64,000 nt of DNA from an uncultured Oscillospiraceae bacterium (GTDB lineage: Bacteria; Bacillota; Clostridia; Oscillospirales; Ruminococcaceae). The notes beneath the pieces were generated by a model that had not been told where the DNA came from, ran no database searches, and saw only the letters and a list, made by a program, of their open reading frames with translations. The DNA is taken from NCBI GenBank assembly GCA_902490585.1, contig CABUEI010000001.1:124001-188000 (forward strand). The letters are read 5' to 3'. Numbering within the stretch: position 1 is the stretch's first letter; each line of letters opens with the position of its first letter. Made by a program: the position numbers and the translations under genes. Below, piece by piece: positions 1 to 8,849 of the stretch.

Positions 1-1416
1 ACCGTAAACCGATATAGGTTTCATTGTCGAACCGATAGGCAGTATAGCCTGTGTTGCTCTGTTGAAACAGCCGTCACCGGGTTTATCGCCGATACCGCCT
101 GCAAGCGCAACTACATTACCTCTGTAGTCGGTGAGTACAAATGCCGCCTGTGCGCAGTTTTCCTCGATAGCGGTCTTGTCGTAACTGTAGAAGAAGTTGT
201 TAGGATCTTTGAAGAACTCTTCAAGCTTATCCTGGATATCCATATCCATGTTGAGATAAATCTTGTAACCGCCCTTGTAAAGATCAGTCTTTGCCTCGGA
301 ATATGTCATACCCTTGGCTTTACTTAAATCTTCTATAACCTGCTGTATAGCCGCATCAACGTACCAGTTCTGCGATATTTCGTACTCGTTCCAGCGATAA
401 GCTTCGTAAGTATCAACATCATCGTACTGGTCGCTGTTGTCGTCCTGATTTGCGTTGTTTCCGTAATATTCGTCATATCTGGGGTCTTTATAACCGTAAG
501 CGTCACCCTCAACGATAAGTCTGAACTTTACCTGCTCAACCTTAGCCGCTTCATACTCGTCTGTAGTGATAAGACCCTGGTCGTACATACATTTCAGTGC
601 ATAAAGCTGTCTTTCCTTGGAGCGTTCAAGGTTGGCATACGGATTCAGTACACTGGGCGAACGTGTCATACCTGCAAGTATTGCACTTTCCGCAATGGTA
701 AGCTGATCGACTGTCTTGCCGAAGTAGTAGTAAGCCGCAGAGCCTACACCGTAAACTGTACCGCCGAGCGGAACACGGTTGAGATACGCCTCGAGTATAT
801 CTATCTTTGTGTACTGTTTTTCAAGGTTCAACGCACGGAAGATCTCTCTTATCTTACGCTCGGGAGTTACTCTGTCGTCGCCCGTGATATTCTTTACAAG
901 CTGCTGTGTTATGGTCGAGCCGCCCTCGCCGTAGCCGTTGAACAGGGTCGATACGGTTACACGGACTGTTCTCTTCCAGTCAACGCCGTCATGCTCGTAG
1001 AAACGCTTGTCCTCAACTGCCGCAAATGCGTCCTGGGTATGTTTCGGGATCTGCTCCATATCTACCCAGATACGATTTTCGTCACCGGACAAACGCTTTA
1101 TCTCTACCTGTTCGCCTGCACTGTTCTTTGCATAAAGGAAACTCGTGTAGCTGAGGTCAACATTTTTGAGGTCAACGTCAAATGCGCTGTCAGCGAACTG
1201 CATGATATATACCGTCAGCGTTACCGCTACTATACAGCAGGTAATGATTACTATCATGAACAGGCTGAGAAACGTTGTTCCGATAACTCCTAAAACGTGC
1301 TTTACGGTATCCAGCGTCTTGTTTTTCTTTTTCTTTGATTTTTTTCTGCCGGCAGGTGTGCGTTCTTCTTCAAGTTCCGCATCTGCATTAAGATATTGCG
1401 TTTTGTTTTTGCTCAT
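1..1416 (-). CDS. Class A penicillin-binding protein (PBP1A-type), 3' end cut by window
   Basis: Bifunctional peptidoglycan glycosyltransferase/transpeptidase anchored in the membrane; it polymerises lipid II and cross-links stem peptides. Translating from ATG at 1416 gives a Lys-rich cytoplasmic tail, a TM segment at about residues 38-65, then GT51 motifs AVEDKRFYEHDGVDW with the catalytic Glu, GGSTITQQLVKN, and RKIREIFRALNLE. The transpeptidase active-site motif STMK lies at the very edge of the window (Ser about residue 463), so only the start of the transpeptidase domain is seen. There is no stop within the window. A Gln/Asn/Asp/Tyr-rich insert sits around residues 300-335. Domain order and motifs make the family secure; the exact PBP subclass is inferred. 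Confidence 0.93.
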   Translation of the reverse strand, partial: MSKNKTQYLNADAELEEERTPAGRKKSKKKKNKTLDTVKHVLGVIGTTFLSLFMIVIITCCIVAVTLTVYIMQFADSAFDVDLKNVDLSYTSFLYAKNSAGEQVEIKRLSGDENRIWVDMEQIPKHTQDAFAAVEDKRFYEHDGVDWKRTVRVTVSTLFNGYGEGGSTITQQLVKNITGDDRVTPERKIREIFRALNLEKQYTKIDILEAYLNRVPLGGTVYGVGSAAYYYFGKTVDQLTIAESAILAGMTRSPSVLNPYANLERSKERQLYALKCMYDQGLITTDEYEAAKVEQVKFRLIVEGDAYGYKDPRYDEYYGNNANQDDNSDQYDDVDTYEAYRWNEYEISQNWYVDAAIQQVIEDLSKAKGMTYSEAKTDLYKGGYKIYLNMDMDIQDKLEEFFKDPNNFFYSYDKTAIEENCAQAAFVLTDYRGNVVALAGGIGDKPGDGCFNRATQAILPIGSTMKPISVYG

Positions 1417-1625
1417 ATTTACGTCCTTTTAAGGTGTGTTGTTTACTTTATTATTGCCGTATGAGGCGCAGATATATTCTCATGTAACAGAGTATACCAT
1501 GTTGTAAGTATAGCACAAATCTGCACAAATGTTAAGCCTTTTGCGATGAATTTTCATAAAATATTCAAAATTGCCGTTTGCCGCACCATTTTTCGACGTT
1601 TCGGATAAACGTTTTACTCCCGTTA

Positions 1626-1653
1626 CACAAAAACGCCCCGCAAAAGCGGGGCG
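1626..1653 (-). terminator. Rho-independent terminator
   Basis: Perfect 8-bp GC stem (CGCCCCGC/GCGGGGCG, 1634-1653) with an AAAA loop. On the minus strand it is followed by a T run, 25 bp past the stop of the 1678-2442 gene. Confidence 0.9.
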
Positions 1654-1677
1654 CACATTATCAATATTTTGTTGTCA

Positions 1678-2442
1678 TCAAGAATAGTCCACAACGTCAA
1701 GCCATGTGAAGAGGAGATCCTTCTCTTCCTTGCTTGTAACACCCTTTGCGAGTGTTGAAGCAGCCATGATAGGTAACCATTCCTGAACGTACTTCTTGGA
1801 AGTGTTTGTCTTCTTGCAGAAGAGGTTGAGATACTTCTCTGCTGTTTCTGTTGATGTAAGTGCAAGCTTCAGGTATGTCTTTGCAACATCGGCACTGGCG
1901 TTACCTGCGGAAGCACCTATCCAGTCAACTATGTAAACCTTGTTGTCGTCAGTTACAACTATGTTCTCGGGACCGAAGTTGCCGTGGCACAGCTTAACGT
2001 GCTTGGGTGTGCTGTCAAGTCTTGTGAGAAGGTCATATCTCTTGATATGGTCGATTACGTCAAGGCTCTCGATCTCTTCTCTCAGGTTATCCTTGAGCTT
2101 TGAAATGCCTGTAACCTTCTTAGCGTGGATGCTGAGCTGAAGCTCTACCATGTCGTCAAGATAGCCGTCGCAGTTCTCGGGTTCTTCCTGCATGATCTGT
2201 GCAAGAGTCTTACCCTTGATAAGCTCTGTAGCTATTGCCCACTTGCCGTCTATAAGCTCAACTTCCTTTATCTTAGGAACATTCAGTCCTGTTTCTTCAA
2301 CCTTGGCATCCATGAAAGCCTCATAGAAAACTACTGTCTTGGGTGCATCGGGCTTGAATACCTTTACTGCAAGGTCGCCGCTCTCGTATACGTCAACGGT
2401 TTTACCTTCGGAGATTTTTTTACCTAATTTTATTTCATTCAT
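1678..2442 (-). CDS. APH/choline-kinase-like phosphotransferase family protein with altered catalytic loop
   Basis: 254 residues, cytosolic. The fold signature is that of aminoglycoside/choline-kinase-like small-molecule kinases: an N-lobe with a glycine-rich start (GKKISEGKTVDVYESGD) and the Lys strand AVKVFKP, then a Brenner-type loop CHGNFGPENI near residue 152 and the metal-binding IVDWIGAS near 173. The usual loop is HGDxxxxN, where Asp is the catalytic base; here it is Asn. The metal Asp (IVDW) is kept. Either activity is reduced or the substrate/mechanism differs. ATG at 2442 follows a GGAAAGGACTTAAGT site. It is a single gene with its own terminator. The substrate cannot be told from sequence. 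Confidence 0.75.
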   Translation of the reverse strand: MNEIKLGKKISEGKTVDVYESGDLAVKVFKPDAPKTVVFYEAFMDAKVEETGLNVPKIKEVELIDGKWAIATELIKGKTLAQIMQEEPENCDGYLDDMVELQLSIHAKKVTGISKLKDNLREEIESLDVIDHIKRYDLLTRLDSTPKHVKLCHGNFGPENIVVTDDNKVYIVDWIGASAGNASADVAKTYLKLALTSTETAEKYLNLFCKKTNTSKKYVQEWLPIMAASTLAKGVTSKEEKDLLFTWLDVVDYS

Positions 2443-2650
2443 ACTTAAGTCCTTTCCGGGAGCGCTGTGCTTTGTGCTGCGGCGTTTCCTTTTAATGTGC
2501 CTTGATTATACCACTTTTTTGTTCGTTTGTCTATAGTTTGATTGAAAATTTAACAAAAATGCAACAAAATATTTTTCTATGTTGTGCAATTTGACGAAAA
2601 ATGTAGTGGGGTCATTTACAGTAATTTTTCACCATACTCATAATGAAAAA

Positions 2651-2695
2651 GCACTGTAAGCACACTGTAAAAGCACTGTAAGCAGTTACACAGTG
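2651..2695. repeat. Short direct repeat GCACTGTAAGCA
   Basis: GCACTGTAAGCA occurs at 2651-2662 and 2673-2684 with a partial copy CACTGTAA at 2663-2670. The second copy can pair with ACAGTG at 2690-2695, giving a weak hairpin just past the dtd stop, possibly acting as its terminator on the minus strand. Confidence 0.5.
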
Positions 2696-2697
2696 TT

Positions 2698-3153
2698 TCA
2701 CATAAGCTCGTTACTGTCAAGTATGACTGTGAAAGGTCCGTCATTCAGAAGTTCCACTTTCATGTCTGCGCCGAAGCGTCCTGTCTGCACGTCTTTTATG
2801 CTCTCGCATTTGCGGCACTGCTCAACGATATACTCGTACAGCTCATTTGCCATATCGGGTGCGCCTGCGTTTACGAACGACGGGCGATAGCCCTTGCGGC
2901 AATCGGCATAAAGGGTGAACTGGGAAATGAGTAGCAGACTTCCGCCTACATCGGCAGGTGAAAGATTGGTCTTGCCGTTCTCATCGTCAAAAATTCGCAG
3001 TCCCGTCATCTTACGGATAAGCTTATCCGCAATTTCTTTTGTGTCGGTCTGTGCGATGCCGATAAGCACCATAAAACCCTTTCCGATTTTTCCGATAACC
3101 TCGCCGTCAACGGTTACGCTTGCGTGGGTCACACGCTGTATTACAAATTTCAT
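2698..3153 (-). CDS. dtd: D-aminoacyl-tRNA deacylase
   Basis: 151 residues. Hydrolyses D-aminoacyl-tRNAs (and mischarged Gly-tRNA-Ala), recycling tRNA in the cytosol. Full-length family match from MKFVIQRVTHASV through the active-site strand SQFTLYAD (near residue 80), the NAGAPD loop and the Gly-Pro motif GPFTVIL near the C-terminus. An upstream in-frame start at 3195 would add 14 residues encoded inside the neighbouring terminator; ATG 3153, preceded by AAAGGACTTC, is the better start. Monocistronic, as far as can be seen. Confidence 0.95.
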   Translation of the reverse strand: MKFVIQRVTHASVTVDGEVIGKIGKGFMVLIGIAQTDTKEIADKLIRKMTGLRIFDDENGKTNLSPADVGGSLLLISQFTLYADCRKGYRPSFVNAGAPDMANELYEYIVEQCRKCESIKDVQTGRFGADMKVELLNDGPFTVILDSNELM

Positions 3154-3171
3154 ATAGAAGTCCTTTCTTTT

Positions 3172-3202
3172 ACACAAAAATGCCGCCGATACCACGGCGG
3201 CA
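3172..3202 (-). terminator. Terminator of pilT
   Basis: 8-bp stem TGCCGCCG/CGGCGGCA (3181-3202), loop of 6, followed on the minus strand by ATTTTTG. It lies 31 bp past the pilT stop. Confidence 0.9.
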
Positions 3203-3232
3203 TTGAAGTATCATGCTGGTATTCTTTGCAGA

Positions 3233-4294
3233 TCAATAAGCTCCGATGTATCTCTTGAGATCGTCGGGGTTCTGGCAACGGCTTCTTGCGACTTCTTCCG
3301 TGATTTTGCCAGTACGGACAAGTCTTGCAAGGTCCTGGTCGAGCGAGAACATACCGAGAGCCTTTGATGTCTGAATCGAGTTCGGGATCTGGAATATCTT
3401 ACCCTCACGGATAAGCGAGCTGATAGCGTCTGTACAGCTCATAAGCTCGAGTGCGGCTATACGTCCCTTGCCGTCTGCTGTGGGAACGAGCGTCTGTGAG
3501 ATAACGGCTACAAGGGAGTTTGCAAGCTGTGCTCTGATCTGTCCCTGTGAGTGAGGCGGATATACGTCTATAATACGGTCGATAGTTTCAGCGGCGCCTG
3601 TCGTATGCAGAGTTGAAAGCACAAGGTGACCTGTTTCGGCGGCTGTTACTGCGGCGTTGATAGTTTCAAAGTCACGCATTTCTCCGACGAGGATAACATC
3701 GGGGTCTTCACGGAGTGCGGCACGCAGTGAACCTGCGAAGCTGTCAACATCGGCACCTATCTCACGCTGGTTTACCATTGACTGCTTATGCGTGTGAAGA
3801 TACTCGATAGGGTCTTCGACTGTTATGATGTGGCAGTTCTTATTACGGTTGATATGGTCGATCATAGCCGCAAGAGTTGTTGACTTACCTGAACCTGTAG
3901 GTCCTGTTACAAGTACAAGTCCTCTCGGACGGAGTGCGAATTCACCCATAAGTCCGGGGAGCATGAGATCCTGCAATGTAGGAATATCATTACGCAGAAG
4001 TCGCATTGCTATTGCGTGGTATCCTCTCTGTCTGTACACGTTTACTCTGTGTCTGTGTCCGGATGCGGATACATACGAGAAGTCGGTGTCAAGACCCTTC
4101 TGGATAGAAGCCTTGTGCTTCATAGAAGTAATCTGATTTATGATATTGACTATGATAGGCTCTGTGCAGTCGGGATAACCGCTGAGTTTTTTGATACTGC
4201 CGTGCAGACGTACAACGGGCGGAAGACCCGCAGTAAAATGTAAGTCCGAACAGCCGAGCCTTCTTGCCTCGTCAAGTATTTTGTTAATATCCAC
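3233..4294 (-). CDS. pilT: PilT-type pilus retraction ATPase
   Basis: 353 residues. Cytoplasmic hexameric AAA-like ATPase that depolymerises the pilus. Walker A GPTGSGKST at about residues 131-139, Asp box, Walker B region DPDVILVGEMRD, and His box TAAETGHLVLSTLHT with the PilT-typical AIRALLRED-like stretch SLRAALREDPDV. Length is that of PilT rather than PilB. The start is GTG at 4294 with AAGGAG nine bases upstream. It lies 48 bp downstream of pilB, so both are probably cotranscribed. A retraction ATPase argues for a dynamic type IV pilus rather than a pure secretion pseudopilus. Confidence 0.93.
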   Translation of the reverse strand: MDINKILDEARRLGCSDLHFTAGLPPVVRLHGSIKKLSGYPDCTEPIIVNIINQITSMKHKASIQKGLDTDFSYVSASGHRHRVNVYRQRGYHAIAMRLLRNDIPTLQDLMLPGLMGEFALRPRGLVLVTGPTGSGKSTTLAAMIDHINRNKNCHIITVEDPIEYLHTHKQSMVNQREIGADVDSFAGSLRAALREDPDVILVGEMRDFETINAAVTAAETGHLVLSTLHTTGAAETIDRIIDVYPPHSQGQIRAQLANSLVAVISQTLVPTADGKGRIAALELMSCTDAISSLIREGKIFQIPNSIQTSKALGMFSLDQDLARLVRTGKITEEVARSRCQNPDDLKRYIGAY

Positions 4295-4342
4295 CTTTGT
4301 TTTCTCCTTTTAAAAAGATATATTGCAAACACCGATTCCGCA

Positions 4343-6034
4343 TTAAACGGAGTAGGTGGCTTTTACCAGTTCATCGAGTGTTGTGGTACCTGCAAGTACC
4401 ATGTCGGTAACGTTGCTACGCAGAAGCTTTGTACCGTTCTTTTCAGCCTGTGCACCTATCTGCTCGGCTGTTGCACCGCTTGAGATAAGTTCCTTGATAT
4501 CATTCGAGCTTACGATAATTTCATGGATAGCGGTTCTGCCCTTATATCCTGTATTGTGGCAGGCGCGGCAACCGCCGTAATGAGCCTTGCATACTTCTAC
4601 GGGTTCTGTCTTTCCGACAAGTCGTAAGTCGGCAGGGTCGGTAAGCAATACTTTTTCCTTACACTCGGGGCAAAGCAGCTTTACAAGTCGCTGGGCGATA
4701 ACTCCGACAAGAGATGACGCAACCATGTAAGGTGCAACACCCATATCAACAAGACGGAGGATTGTACTTGCGGCATCGTTCGTATGAAGTGTCGAGAGAA
4801 CCAAGTGACCTGTGATAGCGGCACGGATAGCGATATCAGCCGTTTCACCGTCACGGATCTCACCGACCATTACGATATCCGGGTCCTGACGGAGAATAGA
4901 ACGAAGAGCCGCCGCAAAGGTAAGTCCTGCCTTTGCATTTATCTGTACCTGGTTTACACCGTCTATCTTCTTTTCACAAGGGTCCTCAACGGTAACGATG
5001 TTAACGTTAGGCTTTGAAAGCTCGCCGAGAGTTGCATAAAGTGTTGTAGATTTACCAGAACCTGTAGGTCCGGTAACCAGCATAACGCCGTGGGGGCAAC
5101 GGATGATCTGCTTGAACATCTCATAGTTATAGAGCGTCATACCAAGGTCAGTAATCTTTCTTGTCTTTTCATCTGCTGTTGAAAGCAGACGGATAACGCA
5201 CTTTTCACCGTAAACGGTAGGAATTGTAGATACACGGACGTCAAGGTTTACGCCGTCGATAGTCATACCGAAACGACCGTCAAGCGGTATTCTCTTCTCG
5301 GCAATGTTCATACCACCGAGTATCTTGATACGGGTTATAAGCGAATTATGAGCGGCAGGCTTTACCTTCATCTGTTCGATAAGCTCACCGTCTACTCTGA
5401 GTCGGATTCTTGTTCTGTCCTTGAACGGCTCGATATGAATATCCGATGCGTTCATTCTGAATGATGTTTCAACGATCGTATTGACCAGCTTAACGATAGG
5501 AGCGTTATCGACACGTTCGCCTGACTCGGGGTCGTCCTGGATAACAGAGTCGGTATTACCCGTATACTCTTTATTGAGGTTATCCATAACGTTACTAACC
5601 GTCTGCTGTGAGTATGCTTTATTGATAGTTTCGTTGATAGCTGTACGGGTGGCTATCATTGCGTGTATCTCCATACCGGAGATAACTTTCAGTTCCTCGA
5701 ATATGTAGAAGTTGATAGGGTCGTCTGTTGCAACCGTAAGACGTGAATCTGTCATCTGGAACGCTACGCAACAGTTCTTCTTTGCGATAGCCTCCGGAAT
5801 CTTCTTTACTGCCTCGATGTCTATCTTCGTGGTAGTAAGGTCGATGAACGGTACTTTAAGACGGATCGACAACGCCTGAGCAAGCTGCGTTTCCGAAACA
5901 TAGCCCAGTTCAAGCAGTACATCACCGAGCTTTTTACCAGGCTCGGTACGCTGTTTTTCGAGAGCCTCGTTGAGCTGATCCTCTTTTAAGAATCCGTTCT
6001 CTACAAGAATCTGTCCTATCGGTATGTTCTTCAT
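4343..6034 (-). CDS. pilB: PilB/GspE-type pilus extension ATPase
   Basis: 563 residues. Drives pilus polymerisation from the cytoplasm. An N-terminal T2SSE_N domain (GQILVENGFLKEDQLNEAL...) precedes the ATPase core: Walker A GPTGSGKST near residues 320-328, Walker B DPDIVMVGEIRD, His box, and the zinc-binding four-Cys element CPEC...CRACHNTG near residues 462-490. ATG 6034 follows AGGGGG. It starts divergently from the prepilin peptidase gene with about 120 bp between the two starts, so promoters for both must lie there. Confidence 0.95.
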   Translation of the reverse strand: MKNIPIGQILVENGFLKEDQLNEALEKQRTEPGKKLGDVLLELGYVSETQLAQALSIRLKVPFIDLTTTKIDIEAVKKIPEAIAKKNCCVAFQMTDSRLTVATDDPINFYIFEELKVISGMEIHAMIATRTAINETINKAYSQQTVSNVMDNLNKEYTGNTDSVIQDDPESGERVDNAPIVKLVNTIVETSFRMNASDIHIEPFKDRTRIRLRVDGELIEQMKVKPAAHNSLITRIKILGGMNIAEKRIPLDGRFGMTIDGVNLDVRVSTIPTVYGEKCVIRLLSTADEKTRKITDLGMTLYNYEMFKQIIRCPHGVMLVTGPTGSGKSTTLYATLGELSKPNVNIVTVEDPCEKKIDGVNQVQINAKAGLTFAAALRSILRQDPDIVMVGEIRDGETADIAIRAAITGHLVLSTLHTNDAASTILRLVDMGVAPYMVASSLVGVIAQRLVKLLCPECKEKVLLTDPADLRLVGKTEPVEVCKAHYGGCRACHNTGYKGRTAIHEIIVSSNDIKELISSGATAEQIGAQAEKNGTKLLRSNVTDMVLAGTTTLDELVKATYSV

Positions 6035-6157
6035 TAAACTGTTCCCCCTGTTGTTAGTGGTGTGCTTACCGCTTATACTTGAAAAAAGCGGCGATATATG
6101 TTAAAATATCCATACGCTGTTTTTCAGCGTCCGTTAAAGGAAAGGATGGTTATATAT

Positions 6158-7204
6158 ATGACAGGTATACTCTGGTATGATACCGTTGTTTGCGTACTTG
6201 TATTTGTCTTCGGCTCGGTCATAGGCAGTTTTCTGAATGTGGTTATCTACCGCACTCCTCTGCACATGTCAATCGTAAACGGTCCGTCACACTGCTTTTC
6301 ATGCGGTGAGCGTATCAAGCCTTACGATCTCGTGCCGATATTCAGCTGGATCATATTAGGCGGCAAGTGCCGTAAATGTAAAGCTCCGATCTCTGTACGT
6401 TACACTATTGTGGAAGCACTGACGGGACTTATGTTCCTGCTCGCCTACATAAGATTTTCGGCAAGTCTGCCGATGGTGGTTGCCATTGTGTTTTTCTCAC
6501 TGCTGATAGTGCTCAGCTGTATTGATATCGACCACATGGAAATCCCCTACTGGTGCACGATCACCATTGCGGTACTCGGCATTGCTACGTTCTTCACAGA
6601 GCCTAATATGCCGTGGTGGGAGCACTTTGTCGGTGCGGCTGTTATCGCAGTGCCTTTCGCAATACTCGCTTTGTTTGGCGGTATGGGCGGCGGCGATGTT
6701 CAGCTTATGGCGGCATCGGGATTTGTGCTCGGCTGGAAGATAGTTCCCTCAGCCGTTATCGGTGTTGTTGTAGGTGCTGTCTACGGTCTTATCGTACTCT
6801 GCACTACATCAAAGTTCACCAAAGAACGTTCAGCCGTTATCAGCGAAAAGCTCTCACAGTGGTGTGACGGCAAGACAACAGATAACTCAAAAGATGTGAT
6901 CGTCGGTGAATTTGAACACGGAAAATGCAAAATCGACCCCGAGCTTTTTGAAGAAAAAGCGTGGAATCTTTCGGGAGATGAGCTTAAAGCCGCAACACAG
7001 TCACTCGGCAATGAGCTGAATGAAGCAATGGGTGATCTCCCCGACAGCAAGGAATATGTTTTCCGTGCGAACGTGGAAAACGGCAAGATAACAAAGATAA
7101 AGCTGCGCCGCCGCATTGCCTTCGGTCCCGCACTGAGCGTCGGACTTGCAGTCGGTATGCTTTGCGGTGAAACCATTATCAAGGCTTATCTTTCAATGCT
7201 TTAA
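6158..7204 (+). CDS. pilD: Prepilin peptidase (A24), with inserted cytoplasmic domain
   Basis: 348 residues, polytopic membrane protease/N-methylase that removes the leader of type IV prepilins. The N-terminal region has two CxxC pairs (CFSC, CRKC) flanking LVPIFSW. The two catalytic Asp sit in IDIDHMEIP and GMGGGDVQLM. Between the penultimate and last TM segments there is a charged insert of roughly 100 residues (about 223-325) that typical PilD lacks; I do not recognise it. ATG 6158 is chosen because AGGAAAGG ends 12 bases upstream; the in-frame ATG at 6146 abuts that site and a farther one at 6098 has none. Convergent with the prepilin operon. Confidence 0.92.
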   Translation: MTGILWYDTVVCVLVFVFGSVIGSFLNVVIYRTPLHMSIVNGPSHCFSCGERIKPYDLVPIFSWIILGGKCRKCKAPISVRYTIVEALTGLMFLLAYIRFSASLPMVVAIVFFSLLIVLSCIDIDHMEIPYWCTITIAVLGIATFFTEPNMPWWEHFVGAAVIAVPFAILALFGGMGGGDVQLMAASGFVLGWKIVPSAVIGVVVGAVYGLIVLCTTSKFTKERSAVISEKLSQWCDGKTTDNSKDVIVGEFEHGKCKIDPELFEEKAWNLSGDELKAATQSLGNELNEAMGDLPDSKEYVFRANVENGKITKIKLRRRIAFGPALSVGLAVGMLCGETIIKAYLSML

Positions 7205-7220
7205 AAAAGCGTTTATATTT

Positions 7221-7250
7221 CCCCCGCCTTACCGGCGGGGGATTTTTTTT
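7221..7250 (+). terminator. Terminator of prepilin peptidase gene
   Basis: 8-bp stem CCCCCGCC/GGCGGGGG (7221-7241) followed by eight T. It lies 17 bp past the stop. Confidence 0.95.
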
Positions 7251-7252
7251 GT

Positions 7253-7960
7253 TTATCCGAATATCTTTATTCTGTAAAGGATAACTACATTCAAATCGTC
7301 GGAATAGTTGTAATCGGCAAGCTCGGCACTGCTTGAGGGTGTGATTTTAAGAAGTGACATATTGAGCAGTTTGAACATCTGCACACGTTCGCTGACCTTG
7401 ATATTTCCGTCGGTGTCGTATGTGTTTACGCCCATTCTGCACCATGCACCCTTGTCGCCCGAGGTTGTCTGGAACGAGAACTTATAACGTGAGTCGTTGT
7501 AATATTCGCTGTTGAATACCGCATATCCGTTGTTATTTACAACTTTCTTCGACTTTGTTATATAGTCTGCGGTACTGTTTATCTTACCCAGATCGTAAAG
7601 CTGATAACCCTCGGAAGTAGAACGCAGAATCATGCAGTACATGGTTTCATTTACTTCCATATCGTTTATCATTACATTTACCATCTTCGCAACGCTGTCG
7701 TCGTTGTTGGAATTCTTAGTAAGATTTTCAGTGGTATAGCCCTTGATACTGTATGTAGACGCCGTTTTCATCTTATCCGAAACGTAATTTGTTATCGTAT
7801 CGGTAACTGCGTTTGTCACGGTATCTTCATCAAGTGACTTGATTATTCCGTTTACGGGATTGAACATTGACATAGCCGCAACAATGAGCACTGTCATTAT
7901 CGCCATTGCTATGATAACTTCAATCAGCGTGAACGCTTTTTTCTTCAGCAGTTTTCTCAT
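7253..7960 (-). CDS. Type IV prepilin-like protein (minor pilin)
   Basis: 235 residues. A class III prepilin leader is clear: MRKLLKKKA then FTLIEVIIAMAIMTVLIVAA, with cleavage expected after Ala9 (usual residue Gly) and Glu at mature position 5. The remaining ectodomain has no recognisable fold. Last gene of the pilC-to-prepilin operon; its start overlaps the stop of the preceding gene by 4 bp (ATGA). Size and position suggest a minor pilin/initiator rather than the major pilin. Confidence 0.85.
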   Translation of the reverse strand: MRKLLKKKAFTLIEVIIAMAIMTVLIVAAMSMFNPVNGIIKSLDEDTVTNAVTDTITNYVSDKMKTASTYSIKGYTTENLTKNSNNDDSVAKMVNVMINDMEVNETMYCMILRSTSEGYQLYDLGKINSTADYITKSKKVVNNNGYAVFNSEYYNDSRYKFSFQTTSGDKGAWCRMGVNTYDTDGNIKVSERVQMFKLLNMSLLKITPSSSAELADYNYSDDLNVVILYRIKIFG

Positions 7961-8832
7961 GCGGCATCATCCTCCTTTACAGGCATACCGTAAAGGTGGT
8001 TGTAAATGCCGTTTGTAGCCGCATCGTCAAATGTTGCTGTTATATCTGTGCTTTCGCTCTTAGGTTCAATAAAGTACTTTGCAAAACTGCCGTAATCCTC
8101 ATCGAACTTATCGGCAGAAACGGTGAAGTAAATCTTCATTGTATAAGTATCATCTTTGTTATCGGTTTTCTTTGCACTGAAACGTACATTCGTACCCGAT
8201 ACCATGCTGTACACCATCTTATCGTCGGGCGTTACAACAATATTCGTTGCACTTGTGGGGAGTGCTATTTTAATTGACTTACTCTGAGAACCGTTGAGTG
8301 CGTGTGTGTTTGTTGTATCCACCGTGAACGAAAGAAGCACATTGTAGTTATCGCCGTCAGCAACGCAACTTTCCTGCTTGGCTATTATCTTGTTTATTCC
8401 CTTCGTGCCGTATATGTGGATATCATTCGTTACCATACCGCCGCTGTTCTTGTCCTTATTATCGTCTCCGCCATCATTCTTGATCGTTGCATCAATTGTA
8501 TTGATTTCAAGTCTGCCGTCGGAATCGGTTGTGGTTCCGTCCTTGCGGATTTTAACATCGTCGATCTTGACATTGTTTGTTCCGCCGGTTGCGTTTACGA
8601 ACTTCATGACAAGGTTGACCGTATCTCTCTCAACCAGCGCATTCTCCTGAACAAGATTGTTTATCTGGCTGTCCATGTCCTTGTCTACGCTGTCGTTCTT
8701 TCTGTGCTGTGCTATCGCTATTGCAAGTATCTGCATTACAATAGCCGACATAAGAGCGAATATTACTATGGAAACAAGTACTTCTGTCAGCGTAAAGCCT
8801 TTTTTATTTTTAAGGCGTTTTAACAGCTTCAT
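7957..8832 (-). CDS. Type IV prepilin-like protein (minor pilin)
   Basis: 291 residues. Leader MKLLKRLKNKKG followed by FTLTEVLVSIVIFALMSAIV, the standard prepilin cleavage site after Gly with Glu5. The long polar ectodomain (Asp/Asn/Lys-rich linker near residues 100-135) is of unknown fold. ATG 8832 is chosen over ATG 8850: AAAGGAG is positioned for 8832, and 8850 overlaps the upstream stop. Translationally close to both neighbours. Likely part of the pilus tip complex with the 7253-7960 product. Confidence 0.85.
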   Translation of the reverse strand: MKLLKRLKNKKGFTLTEVLVSIVIFALMSAIVMQILAIAIAQHRKNDSVDKDMDSQINNLVQENALVERDTVNLVMKFVNATGGTNNVKIDDVKIRKDGTTTDSDGRLEINTIDATIKNDGGDDNKDKNSGGMVTNDIHIYGTKGINKIIAKQESCVADGDNYNVLLSFTVDTTNTHALNGSQSKSIKIALPTSATNIVVTPDDKMVYSMVSGTNVRFSAKKTDNKDDTYTMKIYFTVSADKFDEDYGSFAKYFIEPKSESTDITATFDDAATNGIYNHLYGMPVKEDDAA

Positions 8833-8849
8833 GCTATCCGCTCCTTTCA

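Noticed and set aside
1623..2536. Shadow ORFs within the phosphotransferase gene
   Set aside because: Other-frame readings of a gene with clear family motifs.
3154..3195. Upstream start of dtd at 3195
   Set aside because: The extra 14 residues come from the pilT terminator hairpin; ATG 3153 has the ribosome site and matches the family start.
6098..6157. Longer start of the prepilin peptidase
   Set aside because: No ribosome site at 6098; the added residues are upstream of AGGAAAGG and have no family match.
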